A stretch of 64,000 nucleotides of DNA, taken from the NCBI GenBank assembly GCA_006226425.1, contig SBGX01000010.1, positions 62,001 through 126,000 of the forward strand. The letters are read 5' to 3'. The stretch comes from Bacteroidota bacterium. Lineage in GTDB: Bacteria; Bacteroidota; Bacteroidia; Flavobacteriales_D; Crocinitomicaceae. Position numbers and translations under genes: made by a program. The first letter of the stretch is position 1, and each line of letters begins with the position of its first letter. Under the pieces are notes generated by a model. It was not told the DNA's origin. It did no database searches and was given only the letters and a program-made list of their open reading frames with translations. Positions 18,601-25,815 of this stretch are shown here, piece after piece.

Positions 18601-19824
18601 TTTATCCTGCCTGTCAATAAAGACAATGTACTGAAAACCGGCCTGGTTCAAAAAGAAGATCTTTCCAAAGTGGAGAAGGAACTTCGATTCAAAATTGAGA
18701 AATCCGGAATTCAACGTGAGCAAGTTATGATGCTTGACATCATGGCCAACAACGATTGGGAACGTAACCTTTACTTCTCTTCTCCAGGTGGTTCGGATGT
18801 TTCTATGGCTCTTTACACCAGAGGGTACCTGAAACAAAACGGAATGGTATTCGAAGTTTCTCCGATTGCCGATCGGGAAATCGTCTCCAAAGACCACATG
18901 TATAAGAACCTCATGGAAACGTATGCCTACGGAAAAATGAATCAGCCGGGCGTCTTGACCGATTACTACACCAGAAGACATACCGGACCTTATCGTGATC
19001 ACTTCTCTAGATTGGCAGATTCTTACTTGCGCGATGCCTATTACGAAGAGTTGAACAAGCGCAGAATTGAATCACAAATCAAATCAGCCAAAGAAATGGA
19101 TCAGCCGGAAGTTGCTGATTCACTTCAAAAAGAGCTTGGCAAAATCAAGGATCGCGTTGCTGAAGCAAATGGACGAGCCATCAAATTAATTAAACGTTCT
19201 GTTTCCCTGATGCCAGTGAATCTGGTGATCGATTACGGGGAGCCTATCGACCTCAGAGATGAATACGAAGGAAATGATGGAGGGAAGTACGGTAAGTACT
19301 CTGATGGAGCATTGCATGAATACGTTGGTATTCTGTATCGCGCTGGCGATAAAAAGGCTGCTGAAGCACTTGGTATGAGTGTGGCAGATCGCATTGAGAG
19401 CATCATCAACTATTTTGATCACAACAATGCCGAAATCGCTGCCCTGAATACCCGTGACTTTGTTTCTGCCCTGCACAATTACTTGCAGTTAGCATCCTAT
19501 GCTGCAGATCCTGACAACGGAGCGCCGAAAGGAAAGTTATCTCTTAGAACGCGTCACTACGCGAATAAAATCTTCCAGGAAATGCTTCCTCGTATGTACA
19601 GCGAACTGAAAGAGCAAGCGCTGGATGAAGGAGATAATGTCAACATCGGTGGAGAAACTGGAGTGTACGGACAACGATACATTGATTTCAAAGGACATAC
19701 CGAAGCTGTCGGTGTCGAGTTTGGATTCATCAAGAAAAAGGAAGCTCCCAGCACTGATCCAGCTGCTGCGGGAAGCAAACTTTCTCCGGAACAATTGAGA
19801 AAATTGATTGAAGCGCAGCAGTAA
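15688..19824 (+). CDS. DUF2723 family membrane glycosyltransferase
   Basis: This 1378-residue protein begins with the DUF2723 signature: membrane helix, then DTVSLWDCGEYI, then LEVGHPPGAPLFMLLGR. These are the acidic and HPPG motifs of GT-C-type glycosyltransferases related to human TMEM260, an O-mannosyltransferase. About 12 or more transmembrane helices lie in two blocks (about 10-330 and 545-720), separated by a large extracytoplasmic loop. The last 600 residues are soluble. The probable role is transfer of a lipid-linked sugar to secreted proteins in the periplasm, where Bacteroidota have general O-glycosylation; this follows from the family, not from the sequence. The stop codon sits in the loop of a perfect stem-loop (19812-19833) just before the deacetylase gene. 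Confidence 0.9.
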   Translation: MDYKKLNTYVGWLVFLIATTVYFITIEDTVSLWDCGEYITAAYKLEVGHPPGAPLFMLLGRLFSFFAAPENVAVWINRMSALSSSATILFMFWSITILTKKMAFKNGRTLSRGSQIAIIGSGFVGAMAYTFTDSFWFSAVEGEVYAMSSLFTALIFWATMKWDEEMDAIKHGELEGDHEPMRWMILIMFLFGLAIGVHLLGLLVIPAIGYVIYFNQWKEISKKGFFITGILSIFVLGFIQEGIIPGTISLASKFEVFFKNSMGLPFYSGSVFFFILLVGLCVYFLRWSKKKNRPIVNAAFLGLIVFLIGYGSFAVIVIRSNANTPLDENDPENLVTLHAYLKREQYGSWPILYGPYWNSDYPRNERGDIDNSDFGDRSRFYARRFVVSKLDQDVKAYRSEAKAQAYAKKLGSGYEVKEKYYVTNEESRKKQEPVYAQNTFFPRMYWSQDSKKTNGYKYWSGYNANDADADTELGADGKRLPTFGENLRYFGHYQINWMYWRYFMWNFAGRQNDIQGHGDVMRGNWISGISMIDNMRLGDQSEAPLYTRENPSNNRFFLLPLILGIIGMIFHFYRAPKDAFIVLLTFIFTGLAIVIYLNQKPFEPRERDYAYAASFYAFAMWIGISVYALYEAFKKFERKEYMGLAKVIGGGFLLCLLLDAIFSDNLIATFMWLIISLIGAALILIVNLLGKQLKSETSGAYLAVIVALLAPVVLAVQGWDDHDRSDKTSAHDLANNYLESCAPNSILFTNGDNDTFPLWYLQEVEEKRTDVRVCNLSLMQTDWYTEQMMRKAYDSDPLPIKFEEDQIMMYAGNTDVVYFSSLLDLVSSSLAPEQLKKIINSKIKYNQDSFRASYEGFKGGTGEIAALIKANDPSVQTRVNEIRQSLSMPVTDPNADDVIKLLTNCIEIITAYSQGMIEIPTEAIKQFQESLRAWEAPWDYLPLAEAMEFVRDDHNMISGNIGELRMFPSRGFILPVNKDNVLKTGLVQKEDLSKVEKELRFKIEKSGIQREQVMMLDIMANNDWERNLYFSSPGGSDVSMALYTRGYLKQNGMVFEVSPIADREIVSKDHMYKNLMETYAYGKMNQPGVLTDYYTRRHTGPYRDHFSRLADSYLRDAYYEELNKRRIESQIKSAKEMDQPEVADSLQKELGKIKDRVAEANGRAIKLIKRSVSLMPVNLVIDYGEPIDLRDEYEGNDGGKYGKYSDGALHEYVGILYRAGDKKAAEALGMSVADRIESIINYFDHNNAEIAALNTRDFVSALHNYLQLASYAADPDNGAPKGKLSLRTRHYANKIFQEMLPRMYSELKEQALDEGDNVNIGGETGVYGQRYIDFKGHTEAVGVEFGFIKKKEAPSTDPAAAGSKLSPEQLRKLIEAQQ

Positions 19825-19833
19825 TGCTGCGCT
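19812..19833 (+). promoter_or_regulatory. Perfect 9-bp stem-loop enclosing the DUF2723 stop codon
   Basis: AGCGCAGCA (19812-19820) and TGCTGCGCT (19825-19833) are exact reverse complements around the loop GTAA, a GNRA-type tetraloop that contains the TAA stop codon. No T-tract follows, so it is not an ordinary intrinsic terminator. The downstream gene starts 8 nt later at 19841. It may affect translation termination/re-initiation or protect the mRNA 3' end after processing. Confidence 0.5.
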
Positions 19834-19840
19834 GACTTCA

Positions 19841-20470
19841 ATGCTGAAGTTTAGATTATATCGTCCCCCGAAAATCATTCGTTTAATTTATTATCGAAGA
19901 ACCTGGGGACTTTCCCCTTCCGGGAACACCATTTATCTGAGTTTCGACGACGGACCCGACCCGGAGATCACTCCCTGGGTACTGGACCAATTGAAAGAAC
20001 GGAGTATCCGTGCCACTTTCTTCTGTGTCGGAGAAAATATTGACCAATATCCTGACATCTATCAGCGAATTCTCCACGAGGGACATGTGGTGGGAAATCA
20101 TACCCAAAAGCACCTAAAAGCCGGAAGCGTTTCTTCCAGGGAATACCTTGAAAACATCCAGGAAGCTCAACAAGCCATTCCGGGAATGCTCTTTCGCCCT
20201 CCTTATGGAAGACTTTCCCCAAGAGCATCCAGAAAGATCAGTAAACAACATCAGATCATTATGTGGAGCTGGCTGTCTTATGATTTTGACCTGGAAGTCC
20301 CCACAGAAACAATTCTAAAACAGGCCGCCAGACAAATTCGGGCCGGTGACATCATTGTTTTACATGATAATCGCAAGATTGCTGAACGTCAAAAGGAACT
20401 ACTTCCCCAATTGTTAGATCAGTTAGAGGAAGCCGGATTCCAATTCGGCGTCATTAAGTCTGAGCTTTAG
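19841..20470 (+). CDS. Polysaccharide deacetylase (NodB domain)
   Basis: With the start at 19841 the protein has 209 residues. It shows the NodB motifs in order: SFDDGPDPE (D36 and D37), GNHTQKH (H87 and H91, metal ligands), RPPYGR, and IIVLHD near the end. The family removes acetyl groups from N-acetylglucosamine in peptidoglycan, chitin or poly-GlcNAc. There is no clear signal peptide, only a basic N-terminus, which is common for Bacteroidota members. A longer start at 19808 would overlap the DUF2723 gene and the hairpin, so the ATG after the hairpin is preferred. It is probably co-transcribed with DUF2723. The last 17 nt overlap the convergent DUF2480 gene. Confidence 0.9.
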   Translation: MLKFRLYRPPKIIRLIYYRRTWGLSPSGNTIYLSFDDGPDPEITPWVLDQLKERSIRATFFCVGENIDQYPDIYQRILHEGHVVGNHTQKHLKAGSVSSREYLENIQEAQQAIPGMLFRPPYGRLSPRASRKISKQHQIIMWSWLSYDFDLEVPTETILKQAARQIRAGDIIVLHDNRKIAERQKELLPQLLDQLEEAGFQFGVIKSEL

Positions 20471-20975
20471 CCCTTTTGTAAATCGGTACAGTGGAACAGG
20501 GCTCTCCATACATAATACTTTTGGCCAAAGGCTGGAGAAACTTAAGCAACTCAGTCATCGCAAATTCCGGAGCGGTAATATCGGAACAGCCTTTAATAAT
20601 GATTCTTCCATCTTGATAATCCATTGGGTTAAGCGCCCCAATTTTTTCACGGATCATCCATTTTTCCAAATCCATTTGCCCCCCAATCAAATGCTGAACT
20701 CCCGCTTCACTCAGGTAACTGGAAACCAGCATAAAAGCCCAGGTAGGAACAATCGCATCCGCCGAACAATGTACAAAAACGGATTTTCCTTCAAATTGAT
20801 TCCAATCAAACTCTTTCAAGCGCGCGCGAAAGTCCTTTTCTTTTAGAACCAGTTCCTGCCACAAAAAGTCTTTCAGATCAAAGCCGATCAAACGCATTCG
20901 ATTTGGTTTAAAGTCTGCCAAATCCATGTTAATCAATCCACTTTCCTGTACTTTGTTTCGAATCATCTCCGTCAT
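20454..20975 (-). CDS. DUF2480 family protein
   Basis: A 173-residue soluble protein that matches the Bacteroidota family DUF2480: the N-terminus IRNKVQESGLINMDLADF, the middle VFVHCSADAIVPTWAFMLV, and the end KGCSDITAPEFAMTEL with C-terminal TVPIYKR. The function is not known. The cysteine in VFVHCSADA and the one in KGCSD are conserved in my recollection of the family. The start ATG is 4 nt downstream of a perfect -7 box (TAACTTTG), so the mRNA may lack a 5' leader. The stop overlaps that of the convergent deacetylase gene by 17 nt. It is a single-gene unit. Confidence 0.85.
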   Translation of the reverse strand: MTEMIRNKVQESGLINMDLADFKPNRMRLIGFDLKDFLWQELVLKEKDFRARLKEFDWNQFEGKSVFVHCSADAIVPTWAFMLVSSYLSEAGVQHLIGGQMDLEKWMIREKIGALNPMDYQDGRIIIKGCSDITAPEFAMTELLKFLQPLAKSIMYGEPCSTVPIYKRAKAQT

Positions 20976-20979
20976 AAGA

Positions 20980-20987
20980 CAAAGTTA
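20980..20987 (-). promoter_or_regulatory. -7 promoter box of the DUF2480 gene, 4 nt from the start codon
   Basis: On the minus strand TAACTTTG (20987-20980) matches TAnnTTTG exactly. Four nucleotides (TCTT) separate it from the ATG at 20975. Transcription should begin at or beside the start codon, which implies a leaderless mRNA. Confidence 0.55.
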
Positions 20988-21046
20988 CGAAGTTTCTCAG
21001 AAAAATTATTATGATTAACTTGCATCGATCAACGTTATACTGCCAC

Positions 21047-21475
21047 ATGAAAAAATATAGTTTATTACTCCTTCTCCCCCTTCTAATTTTCGCAAGTTCC
21101 TGTAGCAACAAAAATAAATTGATTGGTGCCTGGAAACTGGAAGAAATGAACATTGAGAAAGCACTAATCAACGTTCCGGACAATCAAAAAGCCATGGCCA
21201 TGGGGCTCATGGAGAAACTCCTCGAACGATTGAAAGGAAAAATGATCATTCATTTTAATGAAGATCAGAGCTTTGTGGTGGAAACCCCAGGAAAAGATGG
21301 GGAGTCAAAACAAGATAAAGGAACCTGGAAAATTTCAAAAGATCAAAAAGAGATCACAACGGTAGTCGATGGAAAACAGGATAAATTGCACGTCCGTTCT
21401 CTCAGTCAGAATCGTCTTGTCATTGGCATGGATCTGACAGGAACCGGGGAGGTTGATATTTCGTTTACCCGTTAG
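21047..21475 (+). CDS. Lipocalin-like lipoprotein
   Basis: From the ATG at 21047 the product has 142 residues and starts with a lipoprotein signal (MKKYSLLLLLPLLIFASSC; lipobox cysteine at residue 19). A longer start at 21011 would add residues in front of the signal peptide and is rejected. The mature part reads LIGAWKLEEMNIEK, a beta-rich middle with FNEDQSFVVETPGKDG, then GTWKISKDQKEI and RLVIGMD. This is the eight-strand pattern of small Bacteroidota lipocalin-like proteins. It is expected in the outer or inner membrane leaflet facing the periplasm. The ligand is unknown. It is divergent from DUF2480, and a stem-loop at 21485 follows the stop. Confidence 0.75.
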   Translation: MKKYSLLLLLPLLIFASSCSNKNKLIGAWKLEEMNIEKALINVPDNQKAMAMGLMEKLLERLKGKMIIHFNEDQSFVVETPGKDGESKQDKGTWKISKDQKEITTVVDGKQDKLHVRSLSQNRLVIGMDLTGTGEVDISFTR

Positions 21476-21484
21476 TAGAAGCCT

Positions 21485-21510
21485 ATCCTGTCAAGCTCTT
21501 GTGACAGGAT
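21485..21510 (+). terminator. Perfect 9-bp stem-loop after the lipoprotein gene
   Basis: ATCCTGTCA (21485-21493) and TGACAGGAT (21502-21510) are exact reverse complements around an 8-nt loop, 9 nt after the stop codon. A short TTTT comes only 8 nt later, so it may be a weak terminator or an mRNA-stabilising hairpin. Confidence 0.5.
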
Positions 21511-21553
21511 GTCAGCATTTTGGCTCTGGAATGATCTTTGGGCAACGTGAGGC

Positions 21554-22345
21554 ATGCGAGTCATTACCAACAGACAATTCGGAAGCAGCCTGGAAGCCAT
21601 TCTTTATCCAGTCATGCTACTTGCCGTACTTTGGAGCATTTACCTTGTTGAATCCTTTCATGCCGAAGGCTTCGTCAGACTCGGAATTCTTCCCAAAACA
21701 GTAGAAGGAATCAAAGGTATTTTCTTTTCCCCCCTGATTCATGCTCCCCGGGATATCTCTCACATTCTAAACAACAGTTTACCCGCAGCAGTCCTCTTCG
21801 GAAGCCTCGTCTATTTTTACCGGCGCATTGCCTTCCAAATTTTTTTCCTATCCTGGATCATTTCCGGAATACTCGTCTGGATCTTTGCGCAGAATGATGG
21901 ACATTATCACATTGGCTTCAGTGGGGTCATTTATGCCCTGGCCGGATTCCTGTTTACCAGTGGCGGCATCCGAAAATACCGCCCTTTACAAGCTATTTCA
22001 CTTTTCGTCCTCTTTGTATACGGAAGCATGGTTTGGGGAATTTTCCCCATGAAAGAAGGTGTCTCCTGGGAAGGACATTTGACTGGATTGTGCACCGGGG
22101 TTGCCCTGGCCTATCTATATCGAAAAAAAGGACCGCAGGCTCCAAAGTATCAGTATGAAATAGAACGGGATTTAGGCATCGAACCACCCGATTTCGAGGG
22201 AATTTGGAAGGAACAGCTTCGAATTGCCAGGGAACGTGAGGAAGTCGAAAAACAAGAAAATTCACCTCATCGGATCATCTATCACTACCGCCCTGAGAAA
22301 CCAGTTGAAGCTACACCTCCGGGCGATAAGACCGACGAATCGTAG
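21554..22345 (+). CDS. Rhomboid family intramembrane serine protease
   Basis: A 263-residue protein with about six transmembrane helices. It carries the rhomboid catalytic serine in HIGFSGVIYA (GxSG, S123), the catalytic histidine in SWEGHLTGL (H175), and the upstream SHILNNSLP segment (H70, N73/N74) that forms the oxyanion site. Rhomboids cut other membrane proteins within or near a transmembrane helix. A hydrophilic tail of about 65 residues follows the last helix and contains many charged residues and IEPPDFEGIWK. The substrate is unknown. The 3' end overlaps the convergent sixA-like gene by 35 nt, the largest convergent overlap in the window. Confidence 0.9.
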   Translation: MRVITNRQFGSSLEAILYPVMLLAVLWSIYLVESFHAEGFVRLGILPKTVEGIKGIFFSPLIHAPRDISHILNNSLPAAVLFGSLVYFYRRIAFQIFFLSWIISGILVWIFAQNDGHYHIGFSGVIYALAGFLFTSGGIRKYRPLQAISLFVLFVYGSMVWGIFPMKEGVSWEGHLTGLCTGVALAYLYRKKGPQAPKYQYEIERDLGIEPPDFEGIWKEQLRIAREREEVEKQENSPHRIIYHYRPEKPVEATPPGDKTDES

Positions 22346-22778
22346 CCGTTCCGGAAGAAAGCATCTCCCAGGAATCCAATGGCACATCCAGACAAAGATA
22401 CGCACAGGTTTTCATGGCCTGATAACTTTCTGTGAGCATTTCCGCCAGGTCCGAAATTCCATTATTATGTCCGATGAGGAGGATGGGTTCTGATCCGCCC
22501 TGCTCATTCAGATAAGCCAGTAACTCCCGTCCGCTCGCCAGGTACAGTTCATCCTGAAAACAAACGGATTTAAACTTCCTGGAAGCCGCCAGTAACTCGA
22601 AACTTTGACGGGTTCTTTTGCTCGACGAACAATGCACATTTACCAGGTCCATGTCAGGTAAGTGCTTCTGTAAATCATCCAGTTGTCTGAGGCCTTTGGG
22701 AAGCAATTGACGGTCGAAATCGCGTTCCCCGAAAACAGCCTGTTTCGTCTTGGCATGTCTCAATAGATGTAGTTCCAT
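22311..22778 (-). CDS. SixA-like histidine phosphatase
   Basis: A 155-residue protein of the histidine phosphatase (phosphoglycerate mutase-like) superfamily. The catalytic RHAK motif (R7, H8) stands at the N-terminus, an RTRQSFELL helix follows, and the second histidine lies in LLIGHNNGISDLA. The short length and the RHAK start fit SixA, which dephosphorylates phosphohistidine in phosphorelay or phosphotransfer proteins. The true substrate here is unknown. Convergent overlap with the rhomboid gene is 35 nt. A TACATTTTTG sequence ends 4 nt before the ATG, a lengthened variant of the -7 box spacing seen at other genes of this window. Confidence 0.85.
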   Translation of the reverse strand: MELHLLRHAKTKQAVFGERDFDRQLLPKGLRQLDDLQKHLPDMDLVNVHCSSSKRTRQSFELLAASRKFKSVCFQDELYLASGRELLAYLNEQGGSEPILLIGHNNGISDLAEMLTESYQAMKTCAYLCLDVPLDSWEMLSSGTATIRRSYRPEV

Positions 22779-22928
22779 AACACAAAAATGTACATTTCAA
22801 GTGAAATCTTCCAACCCATTGCCCCGAAAAATCGTTATTGATTAAAAGGTAGCTCTTGAAGAGTAAACGGTTTGAAATCAACAAAATAATATTGTAACTT
22901 GCGCATACTGTCCCTACATAGAAGTGGA

Positions 22929-23504
22929 ATGAACGTTGACAGATCGGTATTGGAAGCGTGCCTAACGGATGACCGAAAAGCACACAAGGACCTGTATGCA
23001 TACTGCTATCAGGCTTTCATTCCCCTATGTTACAAGTACCACTCTCAGGACGAAGATGCCCGTTTCGCTTTCAATCATGCTTTTATGAAGATTTTAAGTG
23101 GTCTGAAAGACGTGAACCTGGACGACCTAAATTTTCATGCCTGGGCAAAGCGAATTACTCGTAACTCGCTCATTGACGATTATCGGAAGAACAAACTACA
23201 CCGAAGTCATTTTACCACACGTGAATCGGACTGGGAACTGGAAATTCACAGCCAGGGATCTCAAAATGAAGCCGAAAGTCAATTTGCTTATCAGAACATC
23301 CTTCAAATGATCGATGAAATACCTCAAAATCACGCATTGGTATTCAGATTATACGTGATTGAAGGGTACAGCCATAAAGAAATCGCTGAGCAACTTGATT
23401 TAACGGTAGGCACCTCCAAATGGCATCTATCCATTGCCCGAAAGTTACTACGAGAGAAAATAAATAAACTGAATGCTTTAACCGAAACAAGACTGGTCGT
23501 ATGA
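22929..23504 (+). CDS. ECF-type RNA polymerase sigma factor
   Basis: The ATG at 22929 gives 191 residues. Region 2 includes the conserved helix with FHAWAKRITRNSLIDDYRK (DNA melting and -10 recognition). Region 4 is a helix-turn-helix with YSHKEIAEQLDLTVGTSKWHLSIARK. The linker is short and there is no region 3, as in extracytoplasmic-function sigma factors. A longer start at 22899 lies inside the likely promoter (TAACTTGC near 22894), so 22929 is preferred. The stop overlaps the next gene by 4 nt (ATGA), which couples sigma-factor synthesis to its membrane partner. The expected role is to activate a small regulon when released by that partner; the signal is unknown. Confidence 0.9.
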   Translation: MNVDRSVLEACLTDDRKAHKDLYAYCYQAFIPLCYKYHSQDEDARFAFNHAFMKILSGLKDVNLDDLNFHAWAKRITRNSLIDDYRKNKLHRSHFTTRESDWELEIHSQGSQNEAESQFAYQNILQMIDEIPQNHALVFRLYVIEGYSHKEIAEQLDLTVGTSKWHLSIARKLLREKINKLNALTETRLVV

Positions 23505-24724
23505 GTTGGAGAGATGATGATATCGACGAATTGTTTCGTGAGGCTTCCAAAGAGGTCCAGATTCCGGCCTTTGAGGATCGTTTTTTCGAGGAATTCGAAC
23601 AAATGAAACACAAACAGGAAAGAGAGCGAAAATCTGCTTTTCCGTGGTTTGGTGGAACGGTTACCTTTTTGATCTTCTCACTGGGAGCCGTTTTCCTGTA
23701 TTGGATGAGTGACCGACAGGAAAGTTATCAGGATTTCTATGTGCCACTTGGAGGTACTCACTTTGATAAAGCCATTGAGACGCCTCTGCAGCAGCTAAGT
23801 ACTCCTCCGGCGAATAAATTGAATGCTTCCAAAACAAGAATCGGGAATCAAAATGAAAAAGTACAGGCTCCCCCACCCAACTCGACAAAGAACAGAGCAA
23901 GTAATCATTCTTTCACTGTGCGAAATAATGCCGAAAATGTCGGATCACCTCTTTCAGCTGACCTGGAAATTGGAAAGGACATATCAGGTCATTCGGAAAA
24001 TCCCAATCCAGAGGTCAAGCAGTCTTTCGAAAAAATGTTCCTTCCAAACAGAGCCTTTGATCGAAAACTTTTAGACATCCAACTCAGTGACAGACGAATT
24101 GGGAAACAAGTTATAATGAAATCCGGCAAGCAACTTAAAAATTACTTACTTGTTGCAATCGGAGCCGAAGAAGCCTTGCTAAAAGGGAATCAACAAACTC
24201 CAACTGCCGTCGGGCAATTTGAAATCGGACGAAAATTCGGAAAAGGAAAATGGCAAGCCGAAGTCGGACTCAGATGGCGAACGGCCTGGTACAAAGACCT
24301 CCGAATTAGCAAAGAATCTAATATTTACGGTTTAGGACTCAAACACTTCCAACAGGAAATCAACTATAGATCGTTGAATAGCATCGAACTACCTCTCCGT
24401 CTCAACCGAACACATCGTTCACATTCGATTGGTCTTGGAGTTGCACTGGGTTACAACCTCGGAAGTCGCATCGATCTCCAACAGTATGAGGATGGTCAAA
24501 AGCAACGAGATGACAGATATTATTTCAATGACCATGGGATCAAAAAGATCGTTGTTCGCCCTGAGGTATCCTACCGTGTTCAATTAGGTGGTGGTTATGA
24601 ACTAGGAGCTTCTCTTAGTGGAAACCTGTTCAACCCGATTGATCAGCAAATTTTCAATCAGCAAACAAAAAATCTTCCTTTACAAGGACAAATCCAACTC
24701 AAAAAATCATTCCGCTTTAAATGA
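23501..24724 (+). CDS. Membrane-anchored putative anti-sigma factor with C-terminal outer-membrane beta-barrel-like domain
   Basis: A 407-residue protein with unusual layout. Residues 1-48 are acidic and cytoplasmic (MSWRDDDIDELFREAS...), suited to binding the sigma factor encoded just upstream. One transmembrane helix lies at about 52-69 (VTFLIFSLGAVFLYW). Residues 70-210 are a proline/asparagine-rich linker. Residues about 215-407 alternate in beta-strands with aromatic ends and glycine turns (GQFEIGRKFGKGKWQAEVGLRWR, VSYRVQLGGGYELGASLSG) and end in SFRFK, like a small outer-membrane barrel. The 4-nt overlaps on both sides place it in one operon with the sigma factor and a lipoprotein. The anti-sigma role comes from context; I see no zinc-binding HxxxCxxC motif. 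Confidence 0.65.
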   Translation: MSWRDDDIDELFREASKEVQIPAFEDRFFEEFEQMKHKQERERKSAFPWFGGTVTFLIFSLGAVFLYWMSDRQESYQDFYVPLGGTHFDKAIETPLQQLSTPPANKLNASKTRIGNQNEKVQAPPPNSTKNRASNHSFTVRNNAENVGSPLSADLEIGKDISGHSENPNPEVKQSFEKMFLPNRAFDRKLLDIQLSDRRIGKQVIMKSGKQLKNYLLVAIGAEEALLKGNQQTPTAVGQFEIGRKFGKGKWQAEVGLRWRTAWYKDLRISKESNIYGLGLKHFQQEINYRSLNSIELPLRLNRTHRSHSIGLGVALGYNLGSRIDLQQYEDGQKQRDDRYYFNDHGIKKIVVRPEVSYRVQLGGGYELGASLSGNLFNPIDQQIFNQQTKNLPLQGQIQLKKSFRFK

Positions 24725-25785
24725 CCAAACTTCACCACTATATAAGTATTCTGATCCTTGGATTATCACTAATCGCCTGCAACAAGGAAATCCCCACACT
24801 TCCTTCTTCAAACAATTCTGTCTTCCAGGTCACTGGAATGATTGGCAGCGACTCTGTATCCTGGACAGCTGGAGTTGACGGAACGATGAAACCTGAGATT
24901 CGCCAGGTGAATGGAGTCCCTTATTATTCCGGAAAGTTAAAAATGGCTGGTCAGGAGTTTGAAATCGGATTTTTCTCAGGAAACCTGGATCGCAATATCC
25001 CTCTTTTGAACATGATCTCTGAACTTGATGAGCTCAAATATGTCAAAAAGAACCTGGAACCATTGCTTAAGGTCTCCAAAAATACCTTCGAAGGAATTGA
25101 AGACCTGGAACAAATTGACTGGTATATCAACGGTGAATTTTTTGCCAAAAACCTGCTTGAGATCTTTGAACCTGGAGTATACGATGTCTGTGGTGAATTT
25201 CTGTTCAAAGACGGGGAACTGCAGCGCGTTTGCAACCGCATGATCATCGGCTATAAGAAGGATAAAATATTCAATTTACAACGACTTATTATTCCTAACA
25301 CTGAATTATATCTTTGGGTAGACGGGATGACTGAAAGTATTGATTTTGTTAATTGGAAAAGAAATGGAGACTCCATTGGAACTGGGACTAACGTCAGCTT
25401 GACGCCGGCAAAAGGATTTAATGAAATTGAGGCCCGAATAAAGTACATTAACGGGACCGAAAGAACTCGAAAAATTGCCGTACACAACGAGTATCCTGGC
25501 AGATACATCCTGGATTTTGGAATTCTGGAAAACTACTCCCCTTACGCCCAGGACCACAAGGCAAGGGTTGTTTTTAAGAGTGGCAACAGCATTTATTCGA
25601 GTGAACTGGCAGACAATGAACAAAACCGGATTTACTTCGATGACATCAGCTACTATTCTCAGAACGTTTCCGGAGAAAATCTTTACAAGATCAAAGGACG
25701 TTTAAATGGCCAACTGAGATCTAAAACCAGCAATGAGACGCTCAAGGTTGATTTAGCGTTTGACTGGGCCTTCCCAATCCATTAA
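24721..25785 (+). CDS. Lipoprotein of the sigma-factor operon, unknown function
   Basis: A 354-residue protein with a lipoprotein signal: hydrophobic stretch ILILGLSLIAC with the lipobox cysteine at residue 20. The mature part is beta-rich, and around residues 180-260 it reads like a PKD/Ig-type segment (LWVDGMTESIDFVNWKRNGD, then GFNEIEARIKYINGTER). I recognise no catalytic motif. The start overlaps the stop of the barrel-like protein by 4 nt, so it is translated with the sigma factor and its partner. It probably acts at the periplasmic face of the outer membrane in the same signalling unit. The gene ends 30 nt before the next start, and two -7 boxes for the following gene begin inside or just after its end. 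Confidence 0.7.
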   Translation: MTKLHHYISILILGLSLIACNKEIPTLPSSNNSVFQVTGMIGSDSVSWTAGVDGTMKPEIRQVNGVPYYSGKLKMAGQEFEIGFFSGNLDRNIPLLNMISELDELKYVKKNLEPLLKVSKNTFEGIEDLEQIDWYINGEFFAKNLLEIFEPGVYDVCGEFLFKDGELQRVCNRMIIGYKKDKIFNLQRLIIPNTELYLWVDGMTESIDFVNWKRNGDSIGTGTNVSLTPAKGFNEIEARIKYINGTERTRKIAVHNEYPGRYILDFGILENYSPYAQDHKARVVFKSGNSIYSSELADNEQNRIYFDDISYYSQNVSGENLYKIKGRLNGQLRSKTSNETLKVDLAFDWAFPIH

Positions 25786-25798
25786 TTTTGTAACTTTG
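25759..25798 (+). promoter_or_regulatory. Tandem promoter boxes before a T9SS cargo gene
   Basis: TAATTTTG (25783-25790) and TAACTTTG (25791-25798) both match TAnnTTTG and abut. A TTTG at 25759-25762 lies 20 nt before the first, at the spacing expected for a -33 element. They drive the gene starting at 25816. The -33 element lies in the coding end of the preceding lipoprotein. Confidence 0.6.
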
Positions 25799-25815
25799 CC
25801 GCTAAAATTTGGCGA

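Noticed and set aside
19808-19840. Earlier start of the polysaccharide deacetylase
   Set aside because: It would begin inside the DUF2723 gene and run through the stem-loop; the ATG at 19841 gives the normal N-terminus.
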